Assembly (NCBI GenBank): GCA_903995115.1
Contig: LR877158.1
Span: forward strand, 496,001 to 560,000
Direction of reading: 5' to 3'
DNA: 64,000 bases
Origin: Angomonas deanei
Taxonomy: Eukaryota; Euglenozoa; Kinetoplastea; Trypanosomatida; Trypanosomatidae
Within the stretch, counting starts at the first letter, position 1; each line of letters begins with the position of its first letter. Below the pieces are notes generated by a model, which worked only from the letters and a program-made list of their open reading frames with translations, had not been told where the DNA came from and did no database searches. The translations under genes were made by a program, and so were the position numbers. Positions 49,023 through 59,600 of the stretch are shown here, piece after piece.

Positions 49023-50608
49023 CTAATAATTGAAAGTGTCCATGTTGTTATAACCTCTCCTCCTATCGACATTCTTGTTTATCCGATTGGAGGAGACGGT
49101 ATCATTCAGACTGCTAAAACTATTCAATGTTGCTTGTGGTGTCAGGTTTCGGGGGCTCATCATCATACTGCTGTTCAGACTGGCGGCGCGGTTATAGCTG
49201 TTAAGGCTATCACTGTTCATGCGTAACGTATTGCTGCAATTGGTAGGGGACCCCATATTGACAGAGTTTATATCCACTTGGTTAGCAGGGCTGTGGTATT
49301 GCGTCAGGGGGCTGCCCGTCATGGACGAGGTCGACAAGGTAACGGGGGAGTAGGTCGCATTCTTCCCCCTGGGCTGTTGTTGCTGCTGCATCATCATCTC
49401 CGTCTCTGCGGGATGGAAGTACTCGCTGCTCATTCTGTGCATTCCTGTGTTGGGGTTTGGTCTGGGCACGGTGGACGGTTTGGGCCGCTGTGGGCTGCGG
49501 TGTGCTGGACTGCCCCTGTGGTAATGTGCTCGCTATTCCTTGAATAGTTGTTACTATTGCTGTTGTTATTGTTATTCGGTGTGTGATTGTAGCTATTATT
49601 GTAGTTGGCACTATTCGCGTTACTGTCACCCCCGGTAGGTGGAGCGTATCCCCACACTGGAACAAAGGGCTGTACTTGGTTGAAACATTCAATGTTCATT
49701 TTGGGTGGGAAATTGCCGGACCTACCACCTCTGGGGCTCGATAAGTTGAGGTGTCGTGGGGTTCCCTGTCCACTAGGATAGCCGTTCATTGGACGACCGT
49801 TGTTATTCTGATTGTAGCAGGGGGGCTGGCGGTTGTGGTTCCAGTTATCGTTATTCGTGTTACTATTCGGTGGATTCGTGTTGGTGTTATTATTCGCGTT
49901 CTCTACTCGCGGGGCGGGGCGCTGGAGAGACTGTGGTACGATCAGCGGAGGCTCCTCGTTACCGCTATAGAAGCCGGTGAGCATGTTGGCCCGGTAGCAC
50001 TGCCCCTGTGGAGGCGGAAGGGGTCGTGGCGCCCGCTCCGCAAGACCTGGAGAAGTCGGTGACGAGTTCCCCGTATCGGTGTGGCCGGACGCCACGTGAG
50101 TGCAACGCGGGGAAGACTGAGAGCTACGGCGGCAAATGACCGGCTTGACGGCTTCACAGGGCGTGTAGGTGTGCGGACTATACTGAATCGAAGGGGTATT
50201 CTCCGGAAGGGAAATACTCACTCCTCCCTCGTACGGTCGGTGCTGCATCGTCTTCCCGCGTGGTTTGGCCTTCTTCACGTCGGTGCTGTGGGTGGGATCT
50301 ACATGGGCAATGACTGGCGGGGGATTCGGGGGACTAGTGGCCTCCCGATTGACAGTGGGGGTGTTGACTTTAGGGGCACGGGCTCCCCCCGAGATGAGCT
50401 CTCCTCCGATGCGGATAGACAACTCCTCCACATTTCCCAAGTCTAGTGTCTCTCTCCAGCCCTTTGGCGGGGGGTTACCCCGGTTACTATTGTTGTTATT
50501 ATTTCTGTAGTTCGTCGTATTGTCGTGTTTAAAAGTGGTTTGTTGTTGTGGCTGGTTTAAGCTTACCTTTCTCCCATTTACGTTATCATTCAAAGCGTCA
50601 ATAGACAT
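49023..50608 (-). CDS. Asn/Pro-rich low-complexity protein, one frame change
   Basis: From the ATG at 50608 (MSIDALNDNVNG) the frame runs to about 49430 through Asn-, Pro- and Gln-rich sequence with many poly-Asn stretches (PNNNNNSNSNN). A second frame (49023-49469) carries on the same style, with a Gln run (MMMQQQQQP) and a Ser/Asn-rich end. A missing base near 49440-49465 would join them into ~527 aa. The protein appears disordered throughout. Such sequences occur in RNA-binding or granule-forming proteins, but there is no folded domain to name. A short basic-hydrophobic block near residues 35-60 (GWRETLDLGNVEELSIRIGG) is the only part that looks folded. Confidence 0.6.
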
Positions 50609-51049
50609 TTTTGAATTGGGGGAAACTGAAAACTGAAAAAGTGAAAAAAGAAAAAACACAATCGGGGACTACCAACAATTACGGAGGTAGTGGTAATAAA
50701 GAAAAATGGGAAATCAACTTTGGCTACCGGCGCACAAGATGACGTAGAAAGGCAAGTAGGCACAACCACACGTAAACAAATGAAAACTGTAAAACAAAAC
50801 CAATCGAAAAAAGGGAAAAAAAAAATGAATGACTCCCTAAATGAGAAAACGATGATGAAAAAAAAAAAAAAAAAACAATGAACTTACTCTATAGTATGGA
50901 GTCAAAGGAAAAGGAGAAGAAGAAATGTGACACGATGTAAGGAGTCATAACGGTCGCAAGGGGGAGGCAAAAAAAAAAAAAAAAAAAGGAAACACACCAC
51001 GACAAACTAATAATATTACATTAGGAAACAGCCGCCTTGCTCAGACAGA
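50609..51049. other. Intergenic spacer rich in A
   Basis: No gene is seen in ~440 bp. The plus strand is A-rich throughout with runs near 50816-50824, 50859-50876 and 50969-50987. On the transcribed strand this makes a long T-rich stretch. The A19-like run at 50969-50987 is about 60 bp below the N-rich gene's 5' side and may act as a pyrimidine tract for the small gene at 51050-51679 in the other direction only if transcribed differently, which is not supported. Confidence 0.45.
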
Positions 51050-51679
51050 CTACTTGCGCTTGCTTTTCCTTTCCTGATACTTTTGGTGAAGGCGTTGCGC
51101 CACCTCTGTCAATAAAATCATTCTCTGTGTGCATCTAATTTTTAGAATATTCTGCATCCCAACATTGTTTTCCAACTCTGCGATGCGCTGCTCACAATGC
51201 GCGTCACGGAACGTGGGGCTGTCCTTGGAAACGATGGCTAAGATATCCTCTGGCGGAGGTGTGCTGAGGGACAACTCGGCCGGTAAGACCGGGGGATACT
51301 CGCTGCTCGTCAGTGCCATGTACTCGGAAAGGTCAATCAGCTCTTGCATCATTTTACTGTGCTCCTGTTCGTGTTTCTGCAATAAAAGGGCCTCGGTTTG
51401 CATTCTCATTGGCAACTCCGCGACACGGTAGTCCAGATACACCTCGTTCACTTTACGAAGTCGCGACAAATCGTCCTTTTCGAGCTCTAAATTTCCCGCA
51501 TTGGACGCCACATAGAACGTCGGGTCCGTCAACGGGCGCACTACCGTAATAATGTCCTCACTGGTTAAAATATCGATTTCCTCAAGAAAGGAGTCGTCAT
51601 TGGAGATTTCCTTCAACAGTTCATCGTGTAAGCTCGAAAGACACACACGCACGATTTCCTCCCTTTTGGCTTGAGCCAT
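51050..51679 (-). CDS. Small helical protein, unknown
   Basis: Protein of 209 aa from the ATG at 51679 (MAQAKREEIVRV). It is predicted largely helical. An N-terminal acidic region (about 20-45) is followed by a coiled-coil-like helix (about 95-125; EALLLQKHEQEHSKMMQELI), a Pro/Ser-rich break and another helix, and it ends in a basic tail (QERKSKRK) that could bind nucleic acid or tubulin. I do not recognise it. No membrane segment or signal peptide is seen. Coding-type composition over the whole frame supports it as a gene. Confidence 0.65.
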   Translation of the reverse strand: MAQAKREEIVRVCLSSLHDELLKEISNDDSFLEEIDILTSEDIITVVRPLTDPTFYVASNAGNLELEKDDLSRLRKVNEVYLDYRVAELPMRMQTEALLLQKHEQEHSKMMQELIDLSEYMALTSSEYPPVLPAELSLSTPPPEDILAIVSKDSPTFRDAHCEQRIAELENNVGMQNILKIRCTQRMILLTEVAQRLHQKYQERKSKRK

Positions 51680-51889
51680 GGTGAAAACTACGACTAAATC
51701 TTTCTATATGGGTGATGAAGAGGGAACGAGTAAAAAAAGGAGATACCATTAAAGAAGCACGATCCGCTACCTGAAGCATACACACCATTGAACCCGTTAC
51801 AGTACGCACACTTTTTCTTTGGATTGTCCATCAATGTCTTACCTTGTAATAATATGTACAACTATACATCAGGAGGAGAACGTTCTCGC

Positions 51890-53359
51890 CTAAGCGGTAG
51901 GACTCGCAGGAGTCTTCTCCTCTCCCTTCTTACGGTAGGCATCTGCGTCTTCGCAGCGCGCCTCCTGTAACAGTAATTGCAGTCCCTCCTTGTACGCCTC
52001 TGATTGTGCGCTCTTCTCCTGCAGCCTCCGTCGCCTCTCCGACACCGCCGCGTGGCGGCTCTGGACTACCTTGGCAACCCCATCCCACTGCTCCTCCAGG
52101 GATCGCACCAACCTGTCTTGCGTCACTTCACTGGCAAACATAATGTCACCGTACATTTTCGAATGCATGTGACGTGCCTCCTCCAGCTCCCGGCCTAAAA
52201 AGTCACCCAACACCACATCCTCCTCTGTACCTGGCGTCTTCTCGTTCTCGGTGAGCACTTTCCGGGTCAGCTCACGCTTGGCCTTTGATCGGTTCTCGAA
52301 CTGACTGAGCAGACGGGTCTTTTCCGTATTCTCCAGGTTGGACTTATTCTTAAACGACTGGGCATCCTTGGCGTCGAGTAACGTCTGCTGAAGTCGCACC
52401 CGCGGCCGCGCCTCGCTAGACACCGCCGTCGTTTCCTTCTCGCCCTCCTCCTCGTCCTCACTAGAATCACTCGCTAACGACACTTCGTTCAGGTACTTCA
52501 AGTTTGGCACCGCATCGCAAATCTTCGCCGCAAACGTAGCGTAGCTCTCCTTGTCGGAGGGGACACACGGGTTGTTTTGGAGGTCCAAGTATTCTAGTGA
52601 GTTGGTCGGAAAATCCCACTCCGCCTGCACGGTGGCGATGCAGTTATCGGAGGCGTCCAAATACATGAGATTGTCCAACAAGGCTAACGGCTGAACCGTT
52701 TCCACTTTATTGTGGTGCACGACGAGCACTTTAAGGTGCGCCAGGAGCTGCAACCCGTCCAACTCGGTAATACTGTTGTGCTGCAAGTAGAGGTGGGTGG
52801 CGTTGAGAAACGTTTCGGCGACTAGTGTGGAGGTCAGACCCCTCTCCACCAACTCTACATTTTTCACCTTTAGCACCGCCTCTGAGATCAGGTCCGTGTC
52901 ACCGACAATGTCGGACTTGGTCAAAACGGAAAAGATGTGTTCCTTTTTCATATTGTTATCTGTCCCTCCAGTGAGGGACTTGCGCCTGCCGGACGCCGTC
53001 CCCGAACGGGGCCGAGTGCCCGGACGGGAGCTAGGCCTCTTGTACGAGCTGACCGGTCGCTTGGCGTAGAAGTTCTCGGTGTTCTGCTCGCTTTCCGCCT
53101 CTTTCGTCGCCTCTGCAGCGGTCCTGTCCCACTGTTTCTCTACGTTCCCCTCATCGGAATCCTCAATGACGACCAGCGTATTCGCCTCTCTATTTTTAAG
53201 AAACATCTCGAGCTCCTCTGGAGAGGGGTCCGCCATCTCCATGGTGGCCAAAGCGCCTATTTCTTCATCTGTAAACTGCGAAGGTTTGTCCCGCATGATG
53301 AGGTCCACACTATCCGGGTCAAACGCGGAGGCGGACATTCGTCTCGGGTTTGTCGACAT
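51890..53359 (-). CDS. Leucine-rich repeat protein, LRRC46-like
   Basis: Protein of 489 aa, intact, from the ATG at 53359. Residues 1-120 are acidic, then Arg/Ser/Pro-rich and probably disordered. A run of SDS22-like leucine-rich repeats begins near 175 (LYLQHNSITELDGLQLLAHL, VLVVHHNKVETVQPL, YLDASDNCIATVQ, YLDLQNNPCV) and ends with an LRR cap near 300 (VPNLKYLNEV). A charged coiled-coil tail follows. The N-terminal block before the repeats and the number of repeats recall LRRC46 and similar axonemal proteins. That is a guess from layout. SDS22-like repeats plus a coiled coil are common in flagellar and nexin-dynein proteins. Confidence 0.7.
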   Translation of the reverse strand: MSTNPRRMSASAFDPDSVDLIMRDKPSQFTDEEIGALATMEMADPSPEELEMFLKNREANTLVVIEDSDEGNVEKQWDRTAAEATKEAESEQNTENFYAKRPVSSYKRPSSRPGTRPRSGTASGRRKSLTGGTDNNMKKEHIFSVLTKSDIVGDTDLISEAVLKVKNVELVERGLTSTLVAETFLNATHLYLQHNSITELDGLQLLAHLKVLVVHHNKVETVQPLALLDNLMYLDASDNCIATVQAEWDFPTNSLEYLDLQNNPCVPSDKESYATFAAKICDAVPNLKYLNEVSLASDSSEDEEEGEKETTAVSSEARPRVRLQQTLLDAKDAQSFKNKSNLENTEKTRLLSQFENRSKAKRELTRKVLTENEKTPGTEEDVVLGDFLGRELEEARHMHSKMYGDIMFASEVTQDRLVRSLEEQWDGVAKVVQSRHAAVSERRRRLQEKSAQSEAYKEGLQLLLQEARCEDADAYRKKGEEKTPASPTA

Positions 53360-53592
53360 CTGCGCTTGGATTCTACTAGGGCACTAGCACGACGGTTCGT
53401 TGTCTATTTTATTGGTTGAAGCTGTCAGTAGAAATAAAGAAAGAAAAAAGATTTGTGGTAGGGGAATGAGGTCTTCTACTTTTTGAAACAGGCTATAACG
53501 ACAATAACTCTACGGAAGAGCGCGCAAAACGTTTATATGTATGTATGTATGTACTTTACACTACCAAGAAAAGGAATACGTAAGCTTCTCTA

Positions 53593-56400
53593 TTAGCGAA
53601 ATTGGAATGAAATATTTTGATCCGCCCCATAGTAGCGGTTGAACGTCAGGACATTCAGCAAAGGATCCAGTTGGGTCCTCGGAAACGGTTGTCTCACGCA
53701 GCTGAGCTTTACGACAAGGGACTCCACCGTATTCCCAGTCCGCGACAATACCATATTCGCCGGCACACTCTCCAACTCCAAAGTGAGACGCATCACCTTC
53801 ACCACGGCGTCCCGTACCACGGCAAATGCGTTCAGCTTCTCCACTTGTGTCACCGCCTTTGAGGATGCGTGGAAGCACACGACACTGAAACTCACTAGCA
53901 GCCTGTCCATGTTCATGGCGAGTTCTACACAGGAATTCGCGCTGCCGACTTGCTTCAGGAGATGCTCCAGATCATAGACAAACTTTTCAACCGAGAGCAA
54001 GGTAAAGCTGAGGAGGGAGTTGAGCACAAAGGACAAGCTGCGGTAGGCGGCCTGATGCGAGTGGGTGATGTGGTGCACCATATCGGAATCCTCCTTCACG
54101 CCCAACTCCTTCATCACATACCGGTTGAACTCCGTCTGTTCCTTTACTTGCGCCCGCTGTTTAGACAGCTTCTCCTGCAAGTAGTGGAGGGAGCAGAGAT
54201 ATCCAAAAAAACTGCTCCAAACATCCACCGAAGCCGACGCCAGACAAGCGTCCACTCCCCGTCGTCGCCGCCAGAAGAGATGAAAGTGGTTCACGTGCAA
54301 CTCATCGGACGAGTCCGACGCCACGACACTGACTTCGACTGGTAGAAGAACAAGTCTCAATGATTGGGGAAACATAAAGCTCAACTTGAATGCCGAAAAC
54401 GTATTTAAGACGTCTTCCCTTTCACTCTCTCCGTCCTGGGGTGGCAGCACCGTCAACTTCACCAGGTGGCCAAAAGCTTTGCCCTTCAGAGCATCGGTGA
54501 AAAGACTGGACACCAAGCCGGACGCGGTTCCCTCGTCATTGACAACGGCTGTCCGGTGCCACCAATAGTGGTACTCCAACAGACGCTTTACAAATTGCTC
54601 CACCGTGCGTTCCCGGTCTCGGCAGAGGCAAATGTCCACCAGCAGTCGGAGGCTTTGCATTAGGTTAAAGTGCTGGCTTTTGTAGAGCAGAAGTTCTTCC
54701 CGGTTTAGTGGGTTAACCTTGTAGTGCAGCAATTCCTGCAGCCGGTGCTTCTGCAGTCGTTGAATGACCGTCCCGATGGGGAGCAACAGCGCCGCGGTAA
54801 TCCAGCGGGCCACTGGTATATTCACATTCAGCCACAGTTCTGCCGAGGCGATACTTCGTCGATCGTCTCGGTCCATCGACATCGCCCCTAAACTCACGTC
54901 GCTACACGACGTTTCCTTGTGCACGGATAGCTTTAGCAAGAGGTTACGGCTCTCCTGTTTGTCCAAACTAATATGAAGCGGCAGCGACGAGGAAAACTTC
55001 AGCGCTACCTCCCCATCTCCGCTGGTGGTACTTCGTGGCGCGTCATGGCCGTCCTCCAGCAGCTGGTACAGTATGCTGTCCAAGTCATTCGCGGCTTTAG
55101 CGCTAGAGGACTCCACGGAGGGTGGGCGGGCGCGCTTCCTAAACAGTTTCGCCAACTTTCGTGTGCTAAACTGCTGCAGTCTCTTCACAATAAATAGCCT
55201 CGCCGAGCGCAACGATCGGAGGGAGGACTCGTTCACAATACCCGTGGACTCGCCTTCCTCCTCGTAATCAATGCAGTTTAGCATGAGGGAAAGCAAATCG
55301 GTGGGGTACTGTCGCTGGTGCGACTGATTTACCTTGATGTGAGAAAAGGAGGAACGAAACAGTCGCGGGAGCAGTAGTCTCCAACTGGCCGGGTCGACTT
55401 TCACTACGACCCCAAACACGACCGATGTACAAAGACACACGTAAGGCCACGTACAGTGCAGCAAAACCATCAAGTAAAACCGATAGAGCTCAATGGTGGC
55501 GGAACTCTGATACGCGCTGCACTGAATAATGAGAAAGTCCAGCAACAGGGAGGCCCCCTTCCCGCACCGGTCCCGAACGTCATTCAAACTGTACCCCTCA
55601 CTTTCCGTGGGCGGCAATGTGATTGCCTCCTCCAGGCCACACCCTTCGATCACCGCTAATATCCGCTCTATGCAGGTCAGAAACGGATTGTCTACGGCTA
55701 CGGATTTCACAAACGCCGCCTCTTCATCGAGCTCCATGGACGGTTTAAACGACCGTTCGGTCCAGAGTATAAACTGTGTATAGACTTCCTGCAGCATGGC
55801 AAACAAACGGCGTACACTACTGAAGGCAGTATACACTAGTGCTACGGTGGCATCCACGGGCTTTATACTAGACGTGCCGTAGAAGGATTCAAAATATGCG
55901 TAGTCCCTCAAAGGACCCACCATTTCCCGCAAGTCGTCAAAGTGGGAATTGAACTGCGAAAAGCAGCGCAACACTTTCCGTACGACTTCCATTCGGTTGG
56001 CTACACGGACCATTTGATTGATGTCGTACATGTAACGGGTACTCGTTGTGCGGTGATGGTCCAGTACCTCCTTTTTCCAAAGCCACCGACTGTTCCCGGT
56101 CGGGTCGGTCACTTGATGGAATACAGTGCTAGACGCCCCACGCACCACACACAGAGCTTCGTACAATAGAGAAGGCGCCGCTCGCCCAAACTCCGATGAG
56201 TGTCGTACTACAGCTTGCGTGATTTGCACGATAGATTCTACTTGGTGATCAAATTCTTCTTTTGCCGGAACTTTAGCCTCAGTGGAAGAGCTAGTGGAAC
56301 GGGTGATGTGCGCTTCCCATTCCTCCTCGTCGTCGGACGGGGTATGCTCGGCACACGCCGCCATGTATTCGTCTATAGAACCATCTATGTTATGCAGCAT
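53593..56400 (-). CDS. Gamma-tubulin complex component (GCP)-like protein
   Basis: Protein of 935 aa, intact, from the ATG at 56400. Two halves can be seen. The first (about residues 60-420) is a helical bundle like the GRIP1 region, with LYRFYLMVLLHCTWPYVCLC near 310. The second (about 520-900) matches the GRIP2 pattern: VARWITAALLLPIGTVIQRL, then EELLLYKSQHFNLMQSLRLL, FSAFKLSFMFPQSLRLVLL (the 'wPL' strand that binds gamma-tubulin), and late helices (LLSVEKFVYDLEHLLKQV). GCPs assemble gamma-tubulin rings that nucleate microtubules. It is divergent; it could be one of the GCP4-6 type or a lineage-specific form. The family call is moderate. Confidence 0.6.
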   Translation of the reverse strand: MLHNIDGSIDEYMAACAEHTPSDDEEEWEAHITRSTSSSTEAKVPAKEEFDHQVESIVQITQAVVRHSSEFGRAAPSLLYEALCVVRGASSTVFHQVTDPTGNSRWLWKKEVLDHHRTTSTRYMYDINQMVRVANRMEVVRKVLRCFSQFNSHFDDLREMVGPLRDYAYFESFYGTSSIKPVDATVALVYTAFSSVRRLFAMLQEVYTQFILWTERSFKPSMELDEEAAFVKSVAVDNPFLTCIERILAVIEGCGLEEAITLPPTESEGYSLNDVRDRCGKGASLLLDFLIIQCSAYQSSATIELYRFYLMVLLHCTWPYVCLCTSVVFGVVVKVDPASWRLLLPRLFRSSFSHIKVNQSHQRQYPTDLLSLMLNCIDYEEEGESTGIVNESSLRSLRSARLFIVKRLQQFSTRKLAKLFRKRARPPSVESSSAKAANDLDSILYQLLEDGHDAPRSTTSGDGEVALKFSSSLPLHISLDKQESRNLLLKLSVHKETSCSDVSLGAMSMDRDDRRSIASAELWLNVNIPVARWITAALLLPIGTVIQRLQKHRLQELLHYKVNPLNREELLLYKSQHFNLMQSLRLLVDICLCRDRERTVEQFVKRLLEYHYWWHRTAVVNDEGTASGLVSSLFTDALKGKAFGHLVKLTVLPPQDGESEREDVLNTFSAFKLSFMFPQSLRLVLLPVEVSVVASDSSDELHVNHFHLFWRRRRGVDACLASASVDVWSSFFGYLCSLHYLQEKLSKQRAQVKEQTEFNRYVMKELGVKEDSDMVHHITHSHQAAYRSLSFVLNSLLSFTLLSVEKFVYDLEHLLKQVGSANSCVELAMNMDRLLVSFSVVCFHASSKAVTQVEKLNAFAVVRDAVVKVMRLTLELESVPANMVLSRTGNTVESLVVKLSCVRQPFPRTQLDPLLNVLTFNRYYGADQNISFQFR

Positions 56401-56664
56401 TTTAAGAGCGGTGATTCCAGAACCACCCGCAATGTGACTATTCTGATTTTATCGATGTCCCTTGCACTGTGAGAAAGCAACAAAAGCGTAAGAAAAAAGA
56501 GAGAGGAAAGGGTTGTAGAAACTTCAGTTCTTCCGTCAGTTCGCTAATGTCCTGTTTTTGTCAGCTACACATACGTTTAGTCAGGTGTTGTGTGTATATT
56601 ATACATTCGGCAACTCTATCTGATCCTGTGTATTTCTTTGTCATGTTTCTTGATTGTATTTTTA
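56401..56664. other. Spacer between GCP-like and HECT genes
   Basis: Short AT-rich spacer of 264 bp with no gene. It contains the GA-rich run 56489-56515 that is a pyrimidine tract before the GCP-like gene. Confidence 0.5.
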
Positions 56665-59600
56665 CTATTGCTGCAAGTGGGAGTAGTCCTCAAACTCATC
56701 GTCGTCAATGACGACTCGGGTGAGCGCGTTGTCCTGCTGAAAAGAAGCCGTGGCGTCTATATCGAGACAGTGTTCAATCGCTAGCAGTAACTTCTCCCTC
56801 ATTTGAGCCTGGGAGCTGTAGTTGGGTAGAACCAGCTGGTAGAAACAGGTCGACGCGTGGGGCAATTTTGTATTCTTGTTCAACGTGTCATCGTCATCGT
56901 CGGCGTCTGGCATAATGTGAAGCTGCATCCCAGGCGTGAGTCTCTCTCGCCCGCTCACAAACCGCATAAACTTGGCTCGCTCTTCGCGGGTAAACTGCAG
57001 TAACGTGTCTTTCAGGTATAGTACCCTGGGACTCTGAGACGATATACCGCCGTACGTGGCGTGGTTGAGGAGCACAACGGGGTCGTAATCCTTTTGACCG
57101 CACACCCACTCTTCCAGTTCGTACCATTTCAGAAGGGAAACCACCGGGAGTGGGATGACCTCCCAGAACCCTCTGCACAGGGCCTCGCGCTGCGCCGCCC
57201 CTACTTGGCGGGTGTGGTAGTCCAAGGTCAACTCCAGCAGTACATGCAAGTTATTCTTGGAAACAGGGACGTTCTTTCCGCCGGGAAATAGTTCCACCTC
57301 CCCCGCAGGCTCCACGGTTGTCGTAAACGAGGTGAAGAGCTCCAAAACGGCACTCACTTCTCCCTTTCGTCTGCTCTCGTCCAGGTAGCGGAGGGAGCTA
57401 ACAAGCGCGGAGTCGACCCGCTCCAAATCGTCTAGGGTGGACCGTTCGCCCACCAGATCCTTCCACACCACAGGGGAGAGTGAGAGGGAAAGGAGCTCGC
57501 TCCTCCTCAAACACCCGGCGATGAGTCTGCCTAGGAAGCGGTACAAGTCCAAATCTTGTTGGGAGTTCAGGGAAGGATTCACCACAAACAGATCACGGTT
57601 GGTACCGGTATTGTTTTGTTGATTGGCGCTTGGCAGAAAAAGAGGGAGTTTGTCGCTCATCAGCTCTGTGCATATTTGAGCAATACTCTCTCTGTAAGGC
57701 CCACCCACGTCATCCGCCCCCTCCCCGAGAAAGGTAATTCCCCACAGCTTTCTTCCGCTACGAAACATGGACGCCGGCTTGTCGGAAATCAACTTGTATA
57801 TTTGGCCAAAAAGACTGCTCTCAATACGTTCAGCGCGGGTCGCCCGTGGGTCACTCAAGGTGCTGAGGGCTCTGCGGCGGTTGACGGTGAGCTTCACCAG
57901 ATCCGATTCCTCCGTGGTGGCCATAAAGTGCCGTCGTACGAGCTCCAAGGCGACGTAAGGTAGACAGAACGCCTTGACGGTGAAAAAGGCTGGTTGAATC
58001 GCTCGATACACACGCGCCGACATATTCGGGTCCACCTCCTTGGTGGTGTACTCGACGTGCACAAAAGGCAGCACAGACTGTGCGGCACACGAAAGTGTGG
58101 ACAATGCGGCAACGTGCGCCACACACTCCCCCACCGCCAAACCACGCACAGCGGATTCCTCCTCCCTGCCACGCGCTTGATGGATTTGGAGCACCTTGGA
58201 CAGGGAGTATATTTCTTGGTTCGACGGGTTGAAGTCCGTGTTCTGCGCCACGTATTCCAAAATCTTGACCGCGCTACCTCTCTCAAGGGCGAGCTGGTTG
58301 CGGTCCTTCATTAGCTGGGAACCGAAAAGAACATACTCCACCACCGCGCGATGGATGACATCGGTCCCCCCTAACGGACAAAACTCCTCCGGACAGTGGA
58401 GCAACTCGGATGACTCAAAGTTGTGTAGAACCGCACTTTTTACGTGGCGCGTCACGAGTGGGGACGCCCCAAAGGGGTCGATCACAATGTTCTGAAACAG
58501 CGCGCTCTCCTCGTCGTCGTGAAGCCTCTTTTGTAAAACGCCGTTTATCGTGAAGGAAACTTTCTTCTCATCACAATCCAGTAGACAGCCAATGACATCC
58601 CCCGCCGTCCACTTGTGCCGTCCTAGACTCACCTGGTGGGCACCGCCACAGGCAATCATACGCTTGGTCTCTAGTACCCACGAAAAGCCCTTCGCCCCGG
58701 TGGACTCCTCCTTGTTGGCTCCGCCAATATTACCGTCGCCGGTTAGCCACCCGACAGAAATGTCAGGGTCATCGTTCAACACTGTAACCTCGTAATACCA
58801 CTTTCCCTCGACGACCGACACACGGCCGCACCGTGTTTCGTAATCCTTCCGGGCCGCGTCTGTCAGTGGTTGTCCCAGCACGACCGGAAGTGGGCCGTCT
58901 CTGTACCGGGTGAACTCGAGCACCTTATTCGTCACCATTTTGAACGCGCTCATGGTGGCATCGTCGAATACATAGTTTTTCGATTCATTTTCCTCGAGGT
59001 GGGCGGCCCACTGGCAGAAGAGCACCAACCCCCACAGTTGGGTAAAGGATTGGGAGAAGAGGTAGCAGGGATCTACCGTTACATAGCCGGGCGGCAGGGC
59101 TCTCTTGAAGGGTGCGGCACCAAAGTTCACCTCGCACCCGGAAGGGCCAAATGTGACGGCAGGAAAGACTTCGATGTCCATGCTCCGACGGAACTTTCTA
59201 AACGTGTAAATCGGTTTACCATTCACTGTGGCAGTCAATCGATTCAGCTCCAAGTCCATGCAAATGCCGACCTCATCCCCTACCTGCCACACCGGCCGCA
59301 GCAGCGACTCCACTTTGGTGTCGCCGTGCAAAGCGGCCTTGCGTTCACTGTCGAACGCCCACGACTCCAAATCCTCGCCGAGCGCACCGTCCGTGTCGTG
59401 AAACAGTTTACTTTGGCGGGTGAGGGCGCCGACGGAGACGACAAAGGTAGAGGAAATGATACGTACTTCAAAGTAAATTCTCCCCTTGACGAATCCAACG
59501 TTCGACCGCAGCGTTCGCACCCCATTTTCGCAGCACAAGTAAAATTCACCATTGCCCTTTCGATGCACAAGCGCCCCGTCGGGCCTACCGCTCTCGCTGA

